Positions 55,580 to 64,000 are shown, counted from the stretch's first letter. The stretch: 64,000 nucleotides of DNA from SZUA-442 sp963753185 (GCA_963753185.1 CAVWBO010000007.1:372001-436000), one strand, 5' to 3'. Program-made: numbers and translations. Notes: a model not told the origin generated them from the sequence alone.

Positions 55580-56921
55580 AGGTCGCGTCCGCCATTCTCC
55601 CGATCGGTCTCCCTGCAGCCCTGCATGTCGAATGGACGTTGAAGTAGACGGTCAGCAGATCTGCTGTGCATGTCGAAGACCCGTACGGTTTGAAGCACAA
55701 CTCGCCACGGTATTCACCGAGCGGCTTGCCTGCGATCGACACTGAGCAGCTCGCGCCACTTTTCAAGCCGGTACTGGAGTCGTAGAGGGTCTGACAACTC
55801 GATGGGAACATCTGCGATCCGGCGGGGTCGTACCAGGAGAACGCCCACTGTGAAATGTATTGCCATCCGCCCTCGCACCCGTACAAGCCCCATCGAAGGC
55901 AGTTTCTGTAGTCCGATGGCAGCGGCGGATAGTGCATAACGATGTTGGCGTACGATTCTGCTGCCTGCGAATAGGTGCAGGTCCCGGTGGGGTTGCTGCA
56001 TCCGGCGAGGTTCCAGCCGTCACCGGACTGGGGATGCTCCGCGCCAGTCACCGGTGATGTCGTGGTTGGCGTCGTGTCTCCCGGATTGCCAGGGGGAGCA
56101 GGGTCGCCGCCTGGGAGACTCCCGAAGTCACCCGCAACGGCAGCCATGTCAGCGTTGCCATACGGCATGTCGACGTCGGCATTCCCCTGCGAGTTGCTGA
56201 ATCGCAGGTAGAACCGACCCTGGGATGGGCGGAAGATGCCGACCGTGTCGGGACCTGGTTCCAGGTTCTGGACCCACCGGCCCGAGATGATCTGATCGCC
56301 GGGATCACCGAAGAAGAAGTCATTGTCGGCGACACCCGTGGTGAGCGTGTTCCGGTAGTACACAAAGCCCGTTGACTCCCGATGCAAACCGACGGTGTCC
56401 ACACCGTCATTGTTGAAGTCCGCCGTGAACGGCTTGTCCCCCTGATTCCCGAAATAAAAGTCGAACGCTGCGGCTCCGAGCCCTCCGTCGTTGGCGCCGA
56501 GCTTGTTGATCACGAAGATGCGAGCCTCGGCTGGGCGATAGATCGACACGGAGTCGCACCCGTCACCGTCAAAGTCGCCGGCCAGCGGGATGTCACCGGG
56601 ATCGCCAAAGAAGAACCGGATGTCGGCCGGTCCCTGCGTGTTCGAGTTCCGCAGGTACACGTACCCGTCCGACTGCCGGTAGAGCCCAGGGGTGTCGACC
56701 CCATCACAATCCCAGTCACCCATGATCGGGTAGTCGCCAGGGTTACCGAAGAAGAAGCTCGTGGTTGACCCGTCATCGCCGCGCAGGTACCAGATCCCTG
56801 TTGTCTGATCGGCCAGACCAACGCTGTCGCCGTTGTCCGCGGCCAAGGCCGGGACGAAAGCCATGACAGCTGCCAGCAAGGACAGGGCAAGAATGAGGGG
56901 GAGGCGTTCTGTGTATCGCAT
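55545..56921 (-). CDS. Secreted FG-GAP-like repeat protein with a cysteine-rich C-terminal domain
   Basis: 458 residues from ATG 56921, with AAGGGAG upstream. A signal peptide ends near residue 28 (VPALAADN). Residues about 35-270 hold five to six FG-GAP-like units (FFFGNPGDYPIMGDWDCDGV, YLRNSNTQGPADIRFFFG). A Pro/Gly-rich linker follows (about 275-300), then a C-terminal domain with about nine Cys (CSNPTGTCTYSQ, LYGCEGGWQYISQWAFSW, SSTCTADLL) of no family I recognise. It is probably extracellular and disulfide-bonded. The 3' end overlaps the DUF1801 gene. Confidence 0.85.
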   Translation of the reverse strand: MRYTERLPLILALSLLAAVMAFVPALAADNGDSVGLADQTTGIWYLRGDDGSTTSFFFGNPGDYPIMGDWDCDGVDTPGLYRQSDGYVYLRNSNTQGPADIRFFFGDPGDIPLAGDFDGDGCDSVSIYRPAEARIFVINKLGANDGGLGAAAFDFYFGNQGDKPFTADFNNDGVDTVGLHRESTGFVYYRNTLTTGVADNDFFFGDPGDQIISGRWVQNLEPGPDTVGIFRPSQGRFYLRFSNSQGNADVDMPYGNADMAAVAGDFGSLPGGDPAPPGNPGDTTPTTTSPVTGAEHPQSGDGWNLAGCSNPTGTCTYSQAAESYANIVMHYPPLPSDYRNCLRWGLYGCEGGWQYISQWAFSWYDPAGSQMFPSSCQTLYDSSTGLKSGASCSVSIAGKPLGEYRGELCFKPYGSSTCTADLLTVYFNVHSTCRAAGRPIGRMADATFSYLRSRPVAL

Positions 56922-57100
56922 GCAAACTCCCTTCCGGTGGTGTTGCCGCGTCGTCCTTCCAGCGTACGCCTAGATGCATAGTTCGTCACTCCGCAATCTC
57001 GTGAAGAGGCTGCAGTGATTGTGAGGCCGCCGTCGATCAGGTCAGCGTCGCGACACCCGGCAGTCGATCCGCTTGCACGATGTCAGACGGGGCATCTAAC

Positions 57101-57120
57101 CTACAACCATATGGTTGTAG
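57101..57120. promoter_or_regulatory. 20-bp palindrome over the ArsR start codon
   Basis: CTACAACCATATGGTTGTAG is a perfect 20-base palindrome whose second half contains the ATG (57111) of the ArsR gene. ArsR repressors bind such dyads near their own starts. It is probably the autoregulatory operator, and binding would block both transcription and translation initiation. Confidence 0.75.
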
Positions 57121-57461
57121 ATACTCTGGACGACCAGCAGACCGATCAGCTGTTCCATGCGCTCGCCGACTCGACGCGGCGGGACATCGTCAGGCGGACG
57201 ATGCACGGCGAGCACTCCGTCTCGGCCCTCGCCGGGTACTACCCGATGAGCTTCGCCGCCGTCCAGAAACACGTAGCCGTGCTCGAACGCGCCGACCTCG
57301 TCACGAAACACAGGCGAGGACGGGAGCAGATCGTCCGCTGCAACATCGAGACCATCCGAACGGCCAACCACCTCCTCGAGCAACTCGAAGAGCTGTGGAG
57401 AAGCCGCATGGACCGCTTCGGCGAAGCCCTCGCCGACCCAACGGGAGGAGACGACACATGA
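57111..57461 (+). CDS. ArsR-family transcriptional regulator
   Basis: 116 residues from ATG 57111. The helix-turn-helix is SVSALAGYYPMSFAAVQKHV with AVLERADLVTKHRRGREQIV as the wing. This ArsR/HTH_20 group is usually paired with SRPBCC genes. No metal-binding Cys pair (ELCVCD-like) is present, so it is unlikely to sense a metal. Its TGA overlaps the ATG of the next gene (ATGA), so the two are translationally coupled. The operator palindrome covers its start codon. Confidence 0.92.
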   Translation: MVVDTLDDQQTDQLFHALADSTRRDIVRRTMHGEHSVSALAGYYPMSFAAVQKHVAVLERADLVTKHRRGREQIVRCNIETIRTANHLLEQLEELWRSRMDRFGEALADPTGGDDT

Positions 57462-57961
57462 CCGTTGCCAGCGTCCACAAGGACACCCAGGCACTGACCA
57501 TGAGCATCACGGCCAACTACGACGCACCCATCGACCGCGTCTGGCAGCTCTGGGAGAACCCACGCAAGCTCGAGAAGTGGTGGGGTCCGCCAGAGTATCC
57601 CGCCACGTTCGTCGACCACGACCTCACCGCCGGCGGAACCGTCACCTACTTCATGACCGGTCCCGAGGGCGATCAGCCGAGGGGCTGGTGGCGCGTGCTC
57701 GCCGTGGAACCACCGCGCCTCCTCGAGGTCGAAGATGGATTCGCCGACGAGGCAGGCAACCCGAACACGGAAATGCCCTCGATGACCTTTCGGGTCGACC
57801 TCAGCGAACAACCCGGTGGCGGCACGCGGATGATCATCAAGACCACGTTTCCGTCGCTCGAGGCAATGGAGCAGATCCTCGAGATGGGAGCGGAGGAGGG
57901 CATGATCGCTGCCATGGGTCAGATCGACGACATCCTGTCGTCCGAGGCCGCAGCGACATAG
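57458..57961 (+). CDS. SRPBCC (AHSA1-like) ligand-binding protein
   Basis: 167 residues from ATG 57458. Motifs are ANYDAPIDRVWQLWENPRKL, EKWWGPPEYPATFVDHDL and WWRVLAVEPPRLLEVEDGF, matching AHSA1/START-like cavity proteins that bind hydrophobic small molecules. ArsR-SRPBCC pairs are common, with the SRPBCC protein thought to act in ligand sensing, transport or turnover. It is a soluble cytosolic protein. The ATGA overlap with the regulator is the strongest sign of joint expression. Confidence 0.9.
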   Translation: MTVASVHKDTQALTMSITANYDAPIDRVWQLWENPRKLEKWWGPPEYPATFVDHDLTAGGTVTYFMTGPEGDQPRGWWRVLAVEPPRLLEVEDGFADEAGNPNTEMPSMTFRVDLSEQPGGGTRMIIKTTFPSLEAMEQILEMGAEEGMIAAMGQIDDILSSEAAAT

Positions 57962-58070
57962 CCGGCATCGGAGCGACCCAAAGATCCACCGGCACGGCGC
58001 TTCCTGGGTGAGTAGCGTTGCTGCTTCACCCCGCCGTGTGGCGCGGGGATGTTCCAGGGAGGAACACTCG

Positions 58071-58352
58071 ATGATCATGTCGATTGCACACGCCCCAGTC
58101 GGTGAGGCCACCTACGCAAACGTCTTCGGTGCCTGGTCCGACCTGGTGGTCGGGGAACGCCCGGACGGCCTCGTGGACTGCTATCTGCTCGAGACCGACG
58201 GCCACGTCCAGATCGCGGCCATCTGGTCGAGCCGTGAACACCACGATCGGGCCATCCACGAGGAGTCCAATCATCCCGGATACTCCGTGTTCGAGGCATC
58301 CGGGATCGACTGCACCCACACCGTGTTCAACGTCGTCGGACGAGTGAAGTAG
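58071..58352 (+). CDS. Small protein of unknown function
   Basis: 93 residues from ATG 58071 (a second ATG at 58077), with GGGAGGA nine bases upstream. Sequence: SIAHAPVGEATYANVFGAWS, VDCYLLETDGHVQIAAIWSS, REHHDRAIHEESNHPGY. The layout recalls a dimeric alpha-beta barrel/ABM-like protein, but the match is weak and no function can be given. Hydrophilic, with no signal sequence. It stands between the ArsR-SRPBCC unit and the BTAD gene. Confidence 0.65.
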   Translation: MIMSIAHAPVGEATYANVFGAWSDLVVGERPDGLVDCYLLETDGHVQIAAIWSSREHHDRAIHEESNHPGYSVFEASGIDCTHTVFNVVGRVK

Positions 58353-58450
58353 CTTCCGCACCAAGCTGAGGTCGCCGTTGGCCGAACCAGACGGTGCGGA
58401 TGTGGCGAAGCACCGGGACGCATCGCCGCCCGGGCGGTAGCGTTGACGGC

Positions 58451-61400
58451 GTGGGAGGCATCCGCATCGGCGTTCTCGGACAGCTCGACGTCGTGGTCGA
58501 CGATCGAACCGTCACCGTCTCTTCACGCGCCCAGCGACTCCTCCTGCTGAGGCTGGCCATCGACGCTGGGCGCGCCGTGTCCGTCGATGCGCTCGCCGAC
58601 GCGATCTGGGACGAGGACCTTCCGAAGGACCCGACGAACGCCACCCGCTATCACGTGTGGCAGTTGCGCAAGACAATCGGGGAGGCGGTCATCGAGACGA
58701 CCTCCGGCGGATATCGCCTCGACCCCACCGAGAACACGCTCGATGCCCGAGAATTCGACGAGCTGGTCGAAGGCGGCATGGGAACGAGTGACGCGGGTTC
58801 GCGGCTCGTCGCGCTCGAAACAGCATTGGCGATGTGGCGCGGTCAGCCATACCTCGAGGCGGCGAATTCCGAGTTCGCGCAGCCCGAGATACGACGCCTG
58901 ACCGAGCTGTACCGAGTTGCACGGGAGATGCGGGCGCGCGCCCTCGTCGACCTCGACCGAACGGAGGAGGCGGTTCCGGTGCTCGAGGGGCTCCTGGAGG
59001 CGTATCCGCACAGTGAGGGCAGCTGGTCCGCCCTCATGACCGCCCTGTACCGATCGGGCCGGCAGGCGGACGCCCTCCGCGCATACCAACGTGCCCGCTC
59101 GGTCCTCGGCGACGACCTCGGCATCGAGCCGACCGCCGAGCTCCGCGACCTCGAGGGCCGGGTCCTCCTCCAGGACGAGGGTCTCCGCCATACGGAGAGA
59201 CCGACGACGAACCTCCCGCTCTCCCTCACGTCCTTTGTGGGGAGGAGGGAGGAGATCCGAGCGATCGCGGACCTCCTCACCGGTAACCGGCTGATCTCGA
59301 TCGTGGGGGTCGGCGGAGCAGGCAAGACCCGGCTTGCGCTCGAGACGGCTCGCACGCTCACCGCACAGTTCGCCGACGGCATCTGGTTGGCTGACCTCAC
59401 CACGCTGCGGGCGGGGGACGAGCCCTTCGAACTGCTGGCAGAACTGTTCGGTCTCTCGGCGCGGGGGCAGGGCGACTCGGACAGGACCGAGGTCCTCGCC
59501 TTCCTCAACCGGCGCTCGGTGCTGCTCATCCTCGACAACTGCGAGCACATCCTCGACGAGGCATCAGGCGTCGCCCTCGGAATACTCGAGCGAAGCCCCG
59601 GCGTCCGGATCCTGGCGACCTCCCGTGCTCCCCTGCACGTCGCGGGTGAGGTCGTCTTCGCCATTCCGGTCCTTGCCTCCCCTCCCGATGGCGCCGACTG
59701 GGGCGACATCATCACGACCGACAGTGCGTCGCTCTTCCTCGCCCGAGCGGCCAATGCCGGGGCGACAATCGACCACACCTTCGAGAACGCCGAGGCGCTC
59801 GTCCGAATCTGCCGGGCTGTCGAAGGAATGCCACTTGGTCTCGAACTCGCAGCTGCCCGGGCAAGGACCATCGGCGTCATCGACCTCGCAACGGAGCTCG
59901 AGCGACACCTGGGCTCGTATGGGGAACTTCGTGGGACGAGCGAGCGCCATCGGACGATGACGGCGCTCATCCAGTGGGGCTTCGACCTCCTCGACGAGGA
60001 TGCGCAGGTCGTGTTCGGAAGGCTCGGGGTCTTCGCCGGCGGATTCACACCCGAGGCCGCGGCGTATCTGGCGGCCACTCCCGGTGTGCCAGACAGCCGA
60101 ATCGGCGAGATTCTCGACCTCCTCGTCGAACGGTCCATGGTGGAACGGTCAGGCGGTCGATCGTCACGGCACCGGCTGCTGGAGCCCTTCCGCCTCTTCG
60201 CCCTCGAGATCCTCGAAGCCAGAGGCGACCTCGAGGTCGTCACCTCCCTCCACGCTGCGGCCTACTTCGACATGATCGTCGGAGCCAACGACTACACCAG
60301 GGGAGCGAGACGCAACGAGATCTACGGCGCGCACACCGTCGAAGCCGCCAACATCCGATCGGCGCTCGAGCACTTCGAGAACGCCGGTGACCACCGCAAG
60401 CTGTGCACGATGGTTGCGGCGTTGAGCCGCTATTGGATCACCACACTGCGAGTCGAGGAGCAGCATCGGTGGGGTCGTGCCTGTCTGCCCCATCTCGACG
60501 ACCTGGACGACACCGTGGCAGCCGGGTACATCCATGCCATGATCGCGCACTCGTCCGATTCCGCGACCTCGTCGATCGACAGGTCGGCCCACATGCGCAA
60601 AGCACTCGACCTTGCGACGGCGGCGGGGGACGAGCTCGCCTATGCCGACTTCATCGTCCTCTTCCTCGGCCAGACGGACGCGCTGGCATTCGGCGAGCTG
60701 CTCCTCCCTGGCGAGGACGAGACCCTCGCGGAGAGAGCCATCGACATCTTCCGGCGCCACGACGACCGATGGGGGCTCGTCGACGCCCTCCTCGCCCTCT
60801 GCGTCGCCAAGCTGTGGTTCCACGCTCGCGAACCACGCGACGTCATCGCAATCGCCGAGGAGGCAAGGCGTGTCGCCATGGACAACGCCGACCCCGATGG
60901 TGTCGTCCGTGCACTTCTCAACGAAGCTGCAGCCCGCACCGCCGACCCTGTCCTCCGCGAGCAGGATGACAAGACGATCCAGCTCTTCGAGGAGATGATC
61001 GCCAGGGCCGAGCTGACCATCACACCGGAGCCCCTGGGTGATGCCCTCAACAACTACGCGTGGTTCCTCTTCGGTCGGGGCGAGGTCGATTCAGCGCTCG
61101 ACCTCGAGCAGCGCCTCGCCGCGCTCGCCGATGACGTGGGGATGCCGTACCTGTCCGTCGTCGGCCACACGTCGATCACGATCTTCCTCGAGGAGTTCGA
61201 CCTCGACGGTGCGCGCCAATCACTCCTCACGGCGTTCGACAGGGCGCAGGCGCGAGGGGTCGACCGCCAGACGGTGTGGGTCGTCGAGACGGCCGCACGC
61301 GTCCTCGATCGACTCGGCTCGCACGAGCTCGCAGCGAAACTCGTCGGTGCTGCAGACGAACACCGCCTCGGCGACCGCAACGCACGGCCGAACTGGGACC

Positions 61401-61537
61401 AGGAGTATCACGCCGAGACCGTGGCCCGCATCCGGAAGGCCGTCGGTGCCCGGTATGAGAGCTTGCACGGCGAGGGCGGGAACTGGTCGATATCGGAGGC
61501 CACCGACCGCGCCGTCGCGGCTCTGTCGTCCTCCTGA
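58451..61537 (+). CDS. BTAD (AfsR/SARP-like) regulator with ATPase and helical-repeat domains
   Basis: 1028 residues from GTG 58451. An OmpR-like winged helix (about 1-90; IRIGVLGQLDVVVDDRTVTV and YHVWQLRKTIGEAVIET) is followed by a BTAD helical domain (about 95-240; LYRSGRQADALRAYQRARSV). The P-loop ATPase then reads ISIVGVGGAGKTRLALETAR (about 285) with LLILDNCEHILDEASGVALG as Walker B. The C-terminal half is all-helical with TPR-like repeats. This is the standard AfsR-type plan: DNA binding plus a STAND ATPase for signal integration. Targets are unknown. The downstream secreted metallopeptidase-like gene is the nearest candidate. Confidence 0.92.
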   Translation: MGGIRIGVLGQLDVVVDDRTVTVSSRAQRLLLLRLAIDAGRAVSVDALADAIWDEDLPKDPTNATRYHVWQLRKTIGEAVIETTSGGYRLDPTENTLDAREFDELVEGGMGTSDAGSRLVALETALAMWRGQPYLEAANSEFAQPEIRRLTELYRVAREMRARALVDLDRTEEAVPVLEGLLEAYPHSEGSWSALMTALYRSGRQADALRAYQRARSVLGDDLGIEPTAELRDLEGRVLLQDEGLRHTERPTTNLPLSLTSFVGRREEIRAIADLLTGNRLISIVGVGGAGKTRLALETARTLTAQFADGIWLADLTTLRAGDEPFELLAELFGLSARGQGDSDRTEVLAFLNRRSVLLILDNCEHILDEASGVALGILERSPGVRILATSRAPLHVAGEVVFAIPVLASPPDGADWGDIITTDSASLFLARAANAGATIDHTFENAEALVRICRAVEGMPLGLELAAARARTIGVIDLATELERHLGSYGELRGTSERHRTMTALIQWGFDLLDEDAQVVFGRLGVFAGGFTPEAAAYLAATPGVPDSRIGEILDLLVERSMVERSGGRSSRHRLLEPFRLFALEILEARGDLEVVTSLHAAAYFDMIVGANDYTRGARRNEIYGAHTVEAANIRSALEHFENAGDHRKLCTMVAALSRYWITTLRVEEQHRWGRACLPHLDDLDDTVAAGYIHAMIAHSSDSATSSIDRSAHMRKALDLATAAGDELAYADFIVLFLGQTDALAFGELLLPGEDETLAERAIDIFRRHDDRWGLVDALLALCVAKLWFHAREPRDVIAIAEEARRVAMDNADPDGVVRALLNEAAARTADPVLREQDDKTIQLFEEMIARAELTITPEPLGDALNNYAWFLFGRGEVDSALDLEQRLAALADDVGMPYLSVVGHTSITIFLEEFDLDGARQSLLTAFDRAQARGVDRQTVWVVETAARVLDRLGSHELAAKLVGAADEHRLGDRNARPNWDQEYHAETVARIRKAVGARYESLHGEGGNWSISEATDRAVAALSSS

Positions 61538-61615
61538 TCGGTACATCTGGCGACATCTGGTCGGGGCTGATCGACGACAGATGTAGGCCAGATGCCTGCA
61601 CCGGATGGTGCGGGC

Positions 61616-62182
61616 ATGAAGACCTTCATCGCCTCAGTGACCATCCTCATCGCCCTGAGCATCGGGGGCGGCGCCGCGAGCGACCATGTCGCTCCCCCGG
61701 CGGCGCAAGAGGACGAAGTCGCCACCGTTGAGCCGACCGTCGCGTGGGCGCTCGAACGGTTCGAGCGTGCCGGCCTCGCCCTTCCCGACCTCACCGTCGA
61801 GTTCTCAGACACGAGGGCGGCGTGCGGCGGCAACACCGCGGTAGCGGTTCATGGTCTTGACATCCCCGGAATCGTCGTGTGCGCCTCCGAGGAGGCGACC
61901 ACATCGGTCGTGCATCGCACCCTCCTGCATGAGATGGCGCACATCTGGGCGAAGGAGAATCTCGACGCCTCGACCCGTGAGTCCTTCCTGGTGCTGCGGG
62001 GCCTGCGGTCCTGGGATGACGCGGACCGGTGGCAGGATCGAGGGTCCGAGCAGGCAGCCGAGATCATCACATGGGCTCTGATGGACCGCGAGCTGCTGAT
62101 GGCGACCCTCACGGACCACTCGGCGGAGAGTCTCGCATCAGGCTACGAGATGCTCACGGGTGATCCCGTCCCGCCACGGTGA
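61616..62182 (+). CDS. Secreted putative zinc metallopeptidase-like protein
   Basis: 188 residues from ATG 61616. A signal peptide covers residues 1-21 (FIASVTILIALSIGGGAASD). A central LLHEMAHIWA is an HExxH zinc motif, and a later QAAEIITWALMD may supply the third ligand Glu. Two Cys (AACGGNT, VVCASEE) may form a disulfide. No named peptidase family is certain. It lies 78 bases after the BTAD regulator and ends at a bidirectional terminator. Confidence 0.75.
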   Translation: MKTFIASVTILIALSIGGGAASDHVAPPAAQEDEVATVEPTVAWALERFERAGLALPDLTVEFSDTRAACGGNTAVAVHGLDIPGIVVCASEEATTSVVHRTLLHEMAHIWAKENLDASTRESFLVLRGLRSWDDADRWQDRGSEQAAEIITWALMDRELLMATLTDHSAESLASGYEMLTGDPVPPR

Positions 62183-62214
62183 CTGCATGCACGCCCCGTG
62201 CGCACCTGGGGTGA

Positions 62215-62237
62215 GGGACCGGGCCTGACCCGGTCCC
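62215..62237. terminator. Bidirectional hairpin terminator
   Basis: A perfect nine-base inverted repeat (GGGACCGGG / CCCGGTCCC) with loop CCTGA lies between the convergent HExxH protein gene and the LLM oxidoreductase gene. No T-tract is present. Confidence 0.75.
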
Positions 62238-62252
62238 CCGTCGTGGGTGGGA

Positions 62253-63257
62253 CTATCCGTTGATCGCCGGGATCACGTGGTGCCCGTAGGCCTCGAGGGT
62301 CTCTTCACGCTGGTCGTGCATGAGGTAGATGCCGAACTGATCGACGCCCATGTCCTTGAGCAGCGTCAGCTTCTCGATGTGGTCCTCGACGGGACCGATC
62401 ACGCAGAAGCGGTCAACGATGTCGTCTGGGACGAATTCGGTGTTCGGATTCCCTGCTCTCCCGTGGTGTGCGTAGTCGTATGCCTCGCGCTCTGCGATGT
62501 AGTCCGAGAGGGCGACCGGCACCATGGCCTCGTCGCTTCCGTACCGGTTGACCAGATCCACGACGTGGTTGCCCACCATGCCACCGAACCACCTGAGCTG
62601 CTCGCGCTGGTGCGCCAGGTCATCCCCTACGTACGCCGGAGCGACGACGCAGATCTTGATGTCATCAGCCTGCCTGCCAGCCTCGACGGCCGCGTCGTGG
62701 ACCGCCTTCATGGTCCACTCGAGGATCTGGGGATCCGCGAGCTGCAGGATGAAGCCGTCCGCGTACCGACCCACGGTGGCGAGCGCTCGTGGGCCATACC
62801 CCGCCCCCCACATCGGCAGGTCCCAGCCCTCATCCACCCAGGGGATCTTGATCTCGAGCCCGTTGTAGACCACCGACTCACCGGCGACGAGGCCCTTGAT
62901 GATCGCCATCGACTCGACCATGTTCGTGAGGGTCCTCGGCTCCAGGCCGATGTACCTGAGCGCGGAGTCCCCTCGCCCCATGCCGCAGATCGTCCGATCA
63001 CCGAACATCTCGTTGAGGGTGGCGAAGAGCGACGCGAGGACGGTGGCATCCCTGGTTCCTGGATTCGTCACCATCGGACCGACGACCATGCGCTCGGTGT
63101 TCGCGAGGATCTGGCTGAAGATGACGAAGGGCTCCTGCCACAGCACGTGTGAATCGAACGCCCACGTGTACGTGAAGCCGTGACCCTCCGCCGCCACGGC
63201 GAGCTCGATCACCTTCTGTGAGGGTGGATCCGTCTGGAGAACGATGCCGAAATCCAT
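62253..63257 (-). CDS. LLM-class F420-dependent oxidoreductase (TIGR03842-like)
   Basis: 334 residues from ATG 63257. The opening MDFGIVLQTDPPSQKVIELA with FTYTWAFDSHVLWQEPFVIF, plus CGMGRGDSALRYIGLEP, matches the F420-dependent TIGR03842 group. Its ATG shares one base with the TGA of the upstream hydantoinase gene (TGATG), so the two are translationally coupled. Linked TIGR03842-hydantoinase pairs are seen in actinobacteria and suggest a role in nitrogen-heterocycle (pyrimidine or hydantoin) breakdown (inference). Confidence 0.92.
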   Translation of the reverse strand: MDFGIVLQTDPPSQKVIELAVAAEGHGFTYTWAFDSHVLWQEPFVIFSQILANTERMVVGPMVTNPGTRDATVLASLFATLNEMFGDRTICGMGRGDSALRYIGLEPRTLTNMVESMAIIKGLVAGESVVYNGLEIKIPWVDEGWDLPMWGAGYGPRALATVGRYADGFILQLADPQILEWTMKAVHDAAVEAGRQADDIKICVVAPAYVGDDLAHQREQLRWFGGMVGNHVVDLVNRYGSDEAMVPVALSDYIAEREAYDYAHHGRAGNPNTEFVPDDIVDRFCVIGPVEDHIEKLTLLKDMGVDQFGIYLMHDQREETLEAYGHHVIPAING

Positions 63258-64000
63258 CAGATCAGGTACTGACTCGTCGACCGGGGCAGGTACTCCCCGT
63301 CACCGGGGGACCCGCGGTACTCGCCGTCTGAGATGAGAACCCTTCCCCGCGAGATCACGACATCGATCGAGCCTGAGATCTCCTTGCCCTCGTAGCAGCT
63401 GTAGTCGACGTCCATGTGGTTGTGCTCGACCGACATCGTCCGTGTGGCGAGCGGGTCGAGGATGATGATGTCTGCGTCTGATCCGATGGCGATCGTTCCC
63501 TTCTTCGGGTAGAGCCCGAACATCTTCGCAGGTGTCGTGGCGGTCACCTCGACGAATCGGTTCAGGTTGAGGTACCCCTCGGCCACAGCACCGTCGTAGA
63601 GAAGCTGCATGCGCTCCTCGACACCCGGAAGGCCGTTCGGGATCTTCGTGAAGTCGCCCTCACCGAGGCGCTTCTGGGTCCCGAGGGTCGGGTGGTCGTT
63701 CATGCAGAAGGGGCAGTGGTCCGTCGAGACGACCTGGAGGTCGTTGGTCGCAAGCCCTTGCCACATGGCCGCCTGGTGCCCCTCGTCCCAGTTGCGGACA
63801 GGGGTCGAGCACACGTACTTGGCACCTTCGAATCCGGGCTCCCTCAGGTTGTTCCATCCGAGGTACAGGTACTGCGGGCAGGTCTCACCGAAGACGTTGA
63901 GTCCGCGGTCGCGGGCCGCTGCGACCTCCGCGACGGCCTCCTTGGCCGACATGTGCACGACATACAGCGGCGCCCCGGCGAGCTCTGCGTAGGCAATGGC
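63257..64000 (-). CDS. Dihydropyrimidinase / D-hydantoinase, partial
   Basis: 248 C-terminal codons are visible and the gene runs off the window end. Motifs are APLYVVHMSAKEAVAEVAAA (containing the metal-ligand His), GETCPQYLYLG, VSTDHCPFC with the Asp base and metal-region His, and IGSDADIIILDP near the end. These belong to cyclic amidohydrolases of the hydantoinase/dihydropyrimidinase group, which open hydantoin or dihydropyrimidine rings using a binuclear metal centre. It is coupled to the downstream LLM gene by a TGATG overlap. Confidence 0.92.
   Translation of the reverse strand, partial: AIAYAELAGAPLYVVHMSAKEAVAEVAAARDRGLNVFGETCPQYLYLGWNNLREPGFEGAKYVCSTPVRNWDEGHQAAMWQGLATNDLQVVSTDHCPFCMNDHPTLGTQKRLGEGDFTKIPNGLPGVEERMQLLYDGAVAEGYLNLNRFVEVTATTPAKMFGLYPKKGTIAIGSDADIIILDPLATRTMSVEHNHMDVDYSCYEGKEISGSIDVVISRGRVLISDGEYRGSPGDGEYLPRSTSQYLI

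Overview
The window is GC-rich, tightly packed and actinobacterial in style. Start codons are often GTG, ribosome sites are purine-rich, and there are four luciferase-like (F420/FMN) oxidoreductases, a mycothiol-dependent isomerase-family protein, a BTAD/AfsR-type regulator and several class III nucleotide cyclases. Together with secreted FG-GAP-like repeat proteins and long low-complexity intergenic repeats, this suggests an uncultured-type Actinomycetota, perhaps Acidimicrobiia. That placement is inference; there is no rRNA in the window.

Region 1 (1-16.2 kb) is a cell-surface polysaccharide and secreted-protein locus. It holds an O-antigen ligase-like polymerase (cut by the window start), two parallel beta-helix proteins, a flippase-like membrane protein, GT2 and GT4 glycosyltransferases, a GMC oxidoreductase, an asparagine-synthetase-like protein without its glutaminase cysteine, and a very large secreted subtilase. 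Region 2 (16.7-24.7 kb) has a small lipoprotein, a PhzF protein, a membrane protein, and a four-gene run of ABC-2 exporter genes plus a membrane-anchored alpha/beta hydrolase. Two dense intergenic repeat tracts lie here.

Region 3 (24.8-34.9 kb) holds a heavily frameshifted surface-repeat gene and a minus-strand, cyclic-nucleotide-themed run. That run is an ABC exporter with a C-terminal cNMP-binding domain, a cNMP-binding patatin phospholipase, and a 1254-residue protein with two cyclase domains, an ATPase and TPR-like repeats. This is the most system-like set in the window. Region 4 (35-42 kb) has two tandem LLM oxidoreductases around a tRNA-Gly(CCC), a third LLM gene, a PadR regulator divergent from a cupin gene across a clear operator-like palindrome, and several decayed gene remnants.

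Region 5 (42-64 kb) is mixed metabolism and signalling. It has another FG-GAP-like secreted protein, a VioB/ferritin-like protein with a cyclase-fold neighbour and a GNAT, a membrane adenylate cyclase, an MFS transporter, Lon protease, an aminotransferase divergent from a flavoprotein, a SnoaL-cyclase fusion, a fourth FG-GAP-like protein, an ArsR-SRPBCC pair with a 20-bp palindrome over the start codon, a 1028-residue BTAD regulator, a secreted HExxH protein, and a hydantoinase-LLM pair cut by the window end.

Several genes carry single-base frameshifts (about 25.1-26.8, 32.03, 33.05 and 36.05 kb). Either this sequence has indel errors or these genes are decaying, and any functional reading of them depends on which is true.
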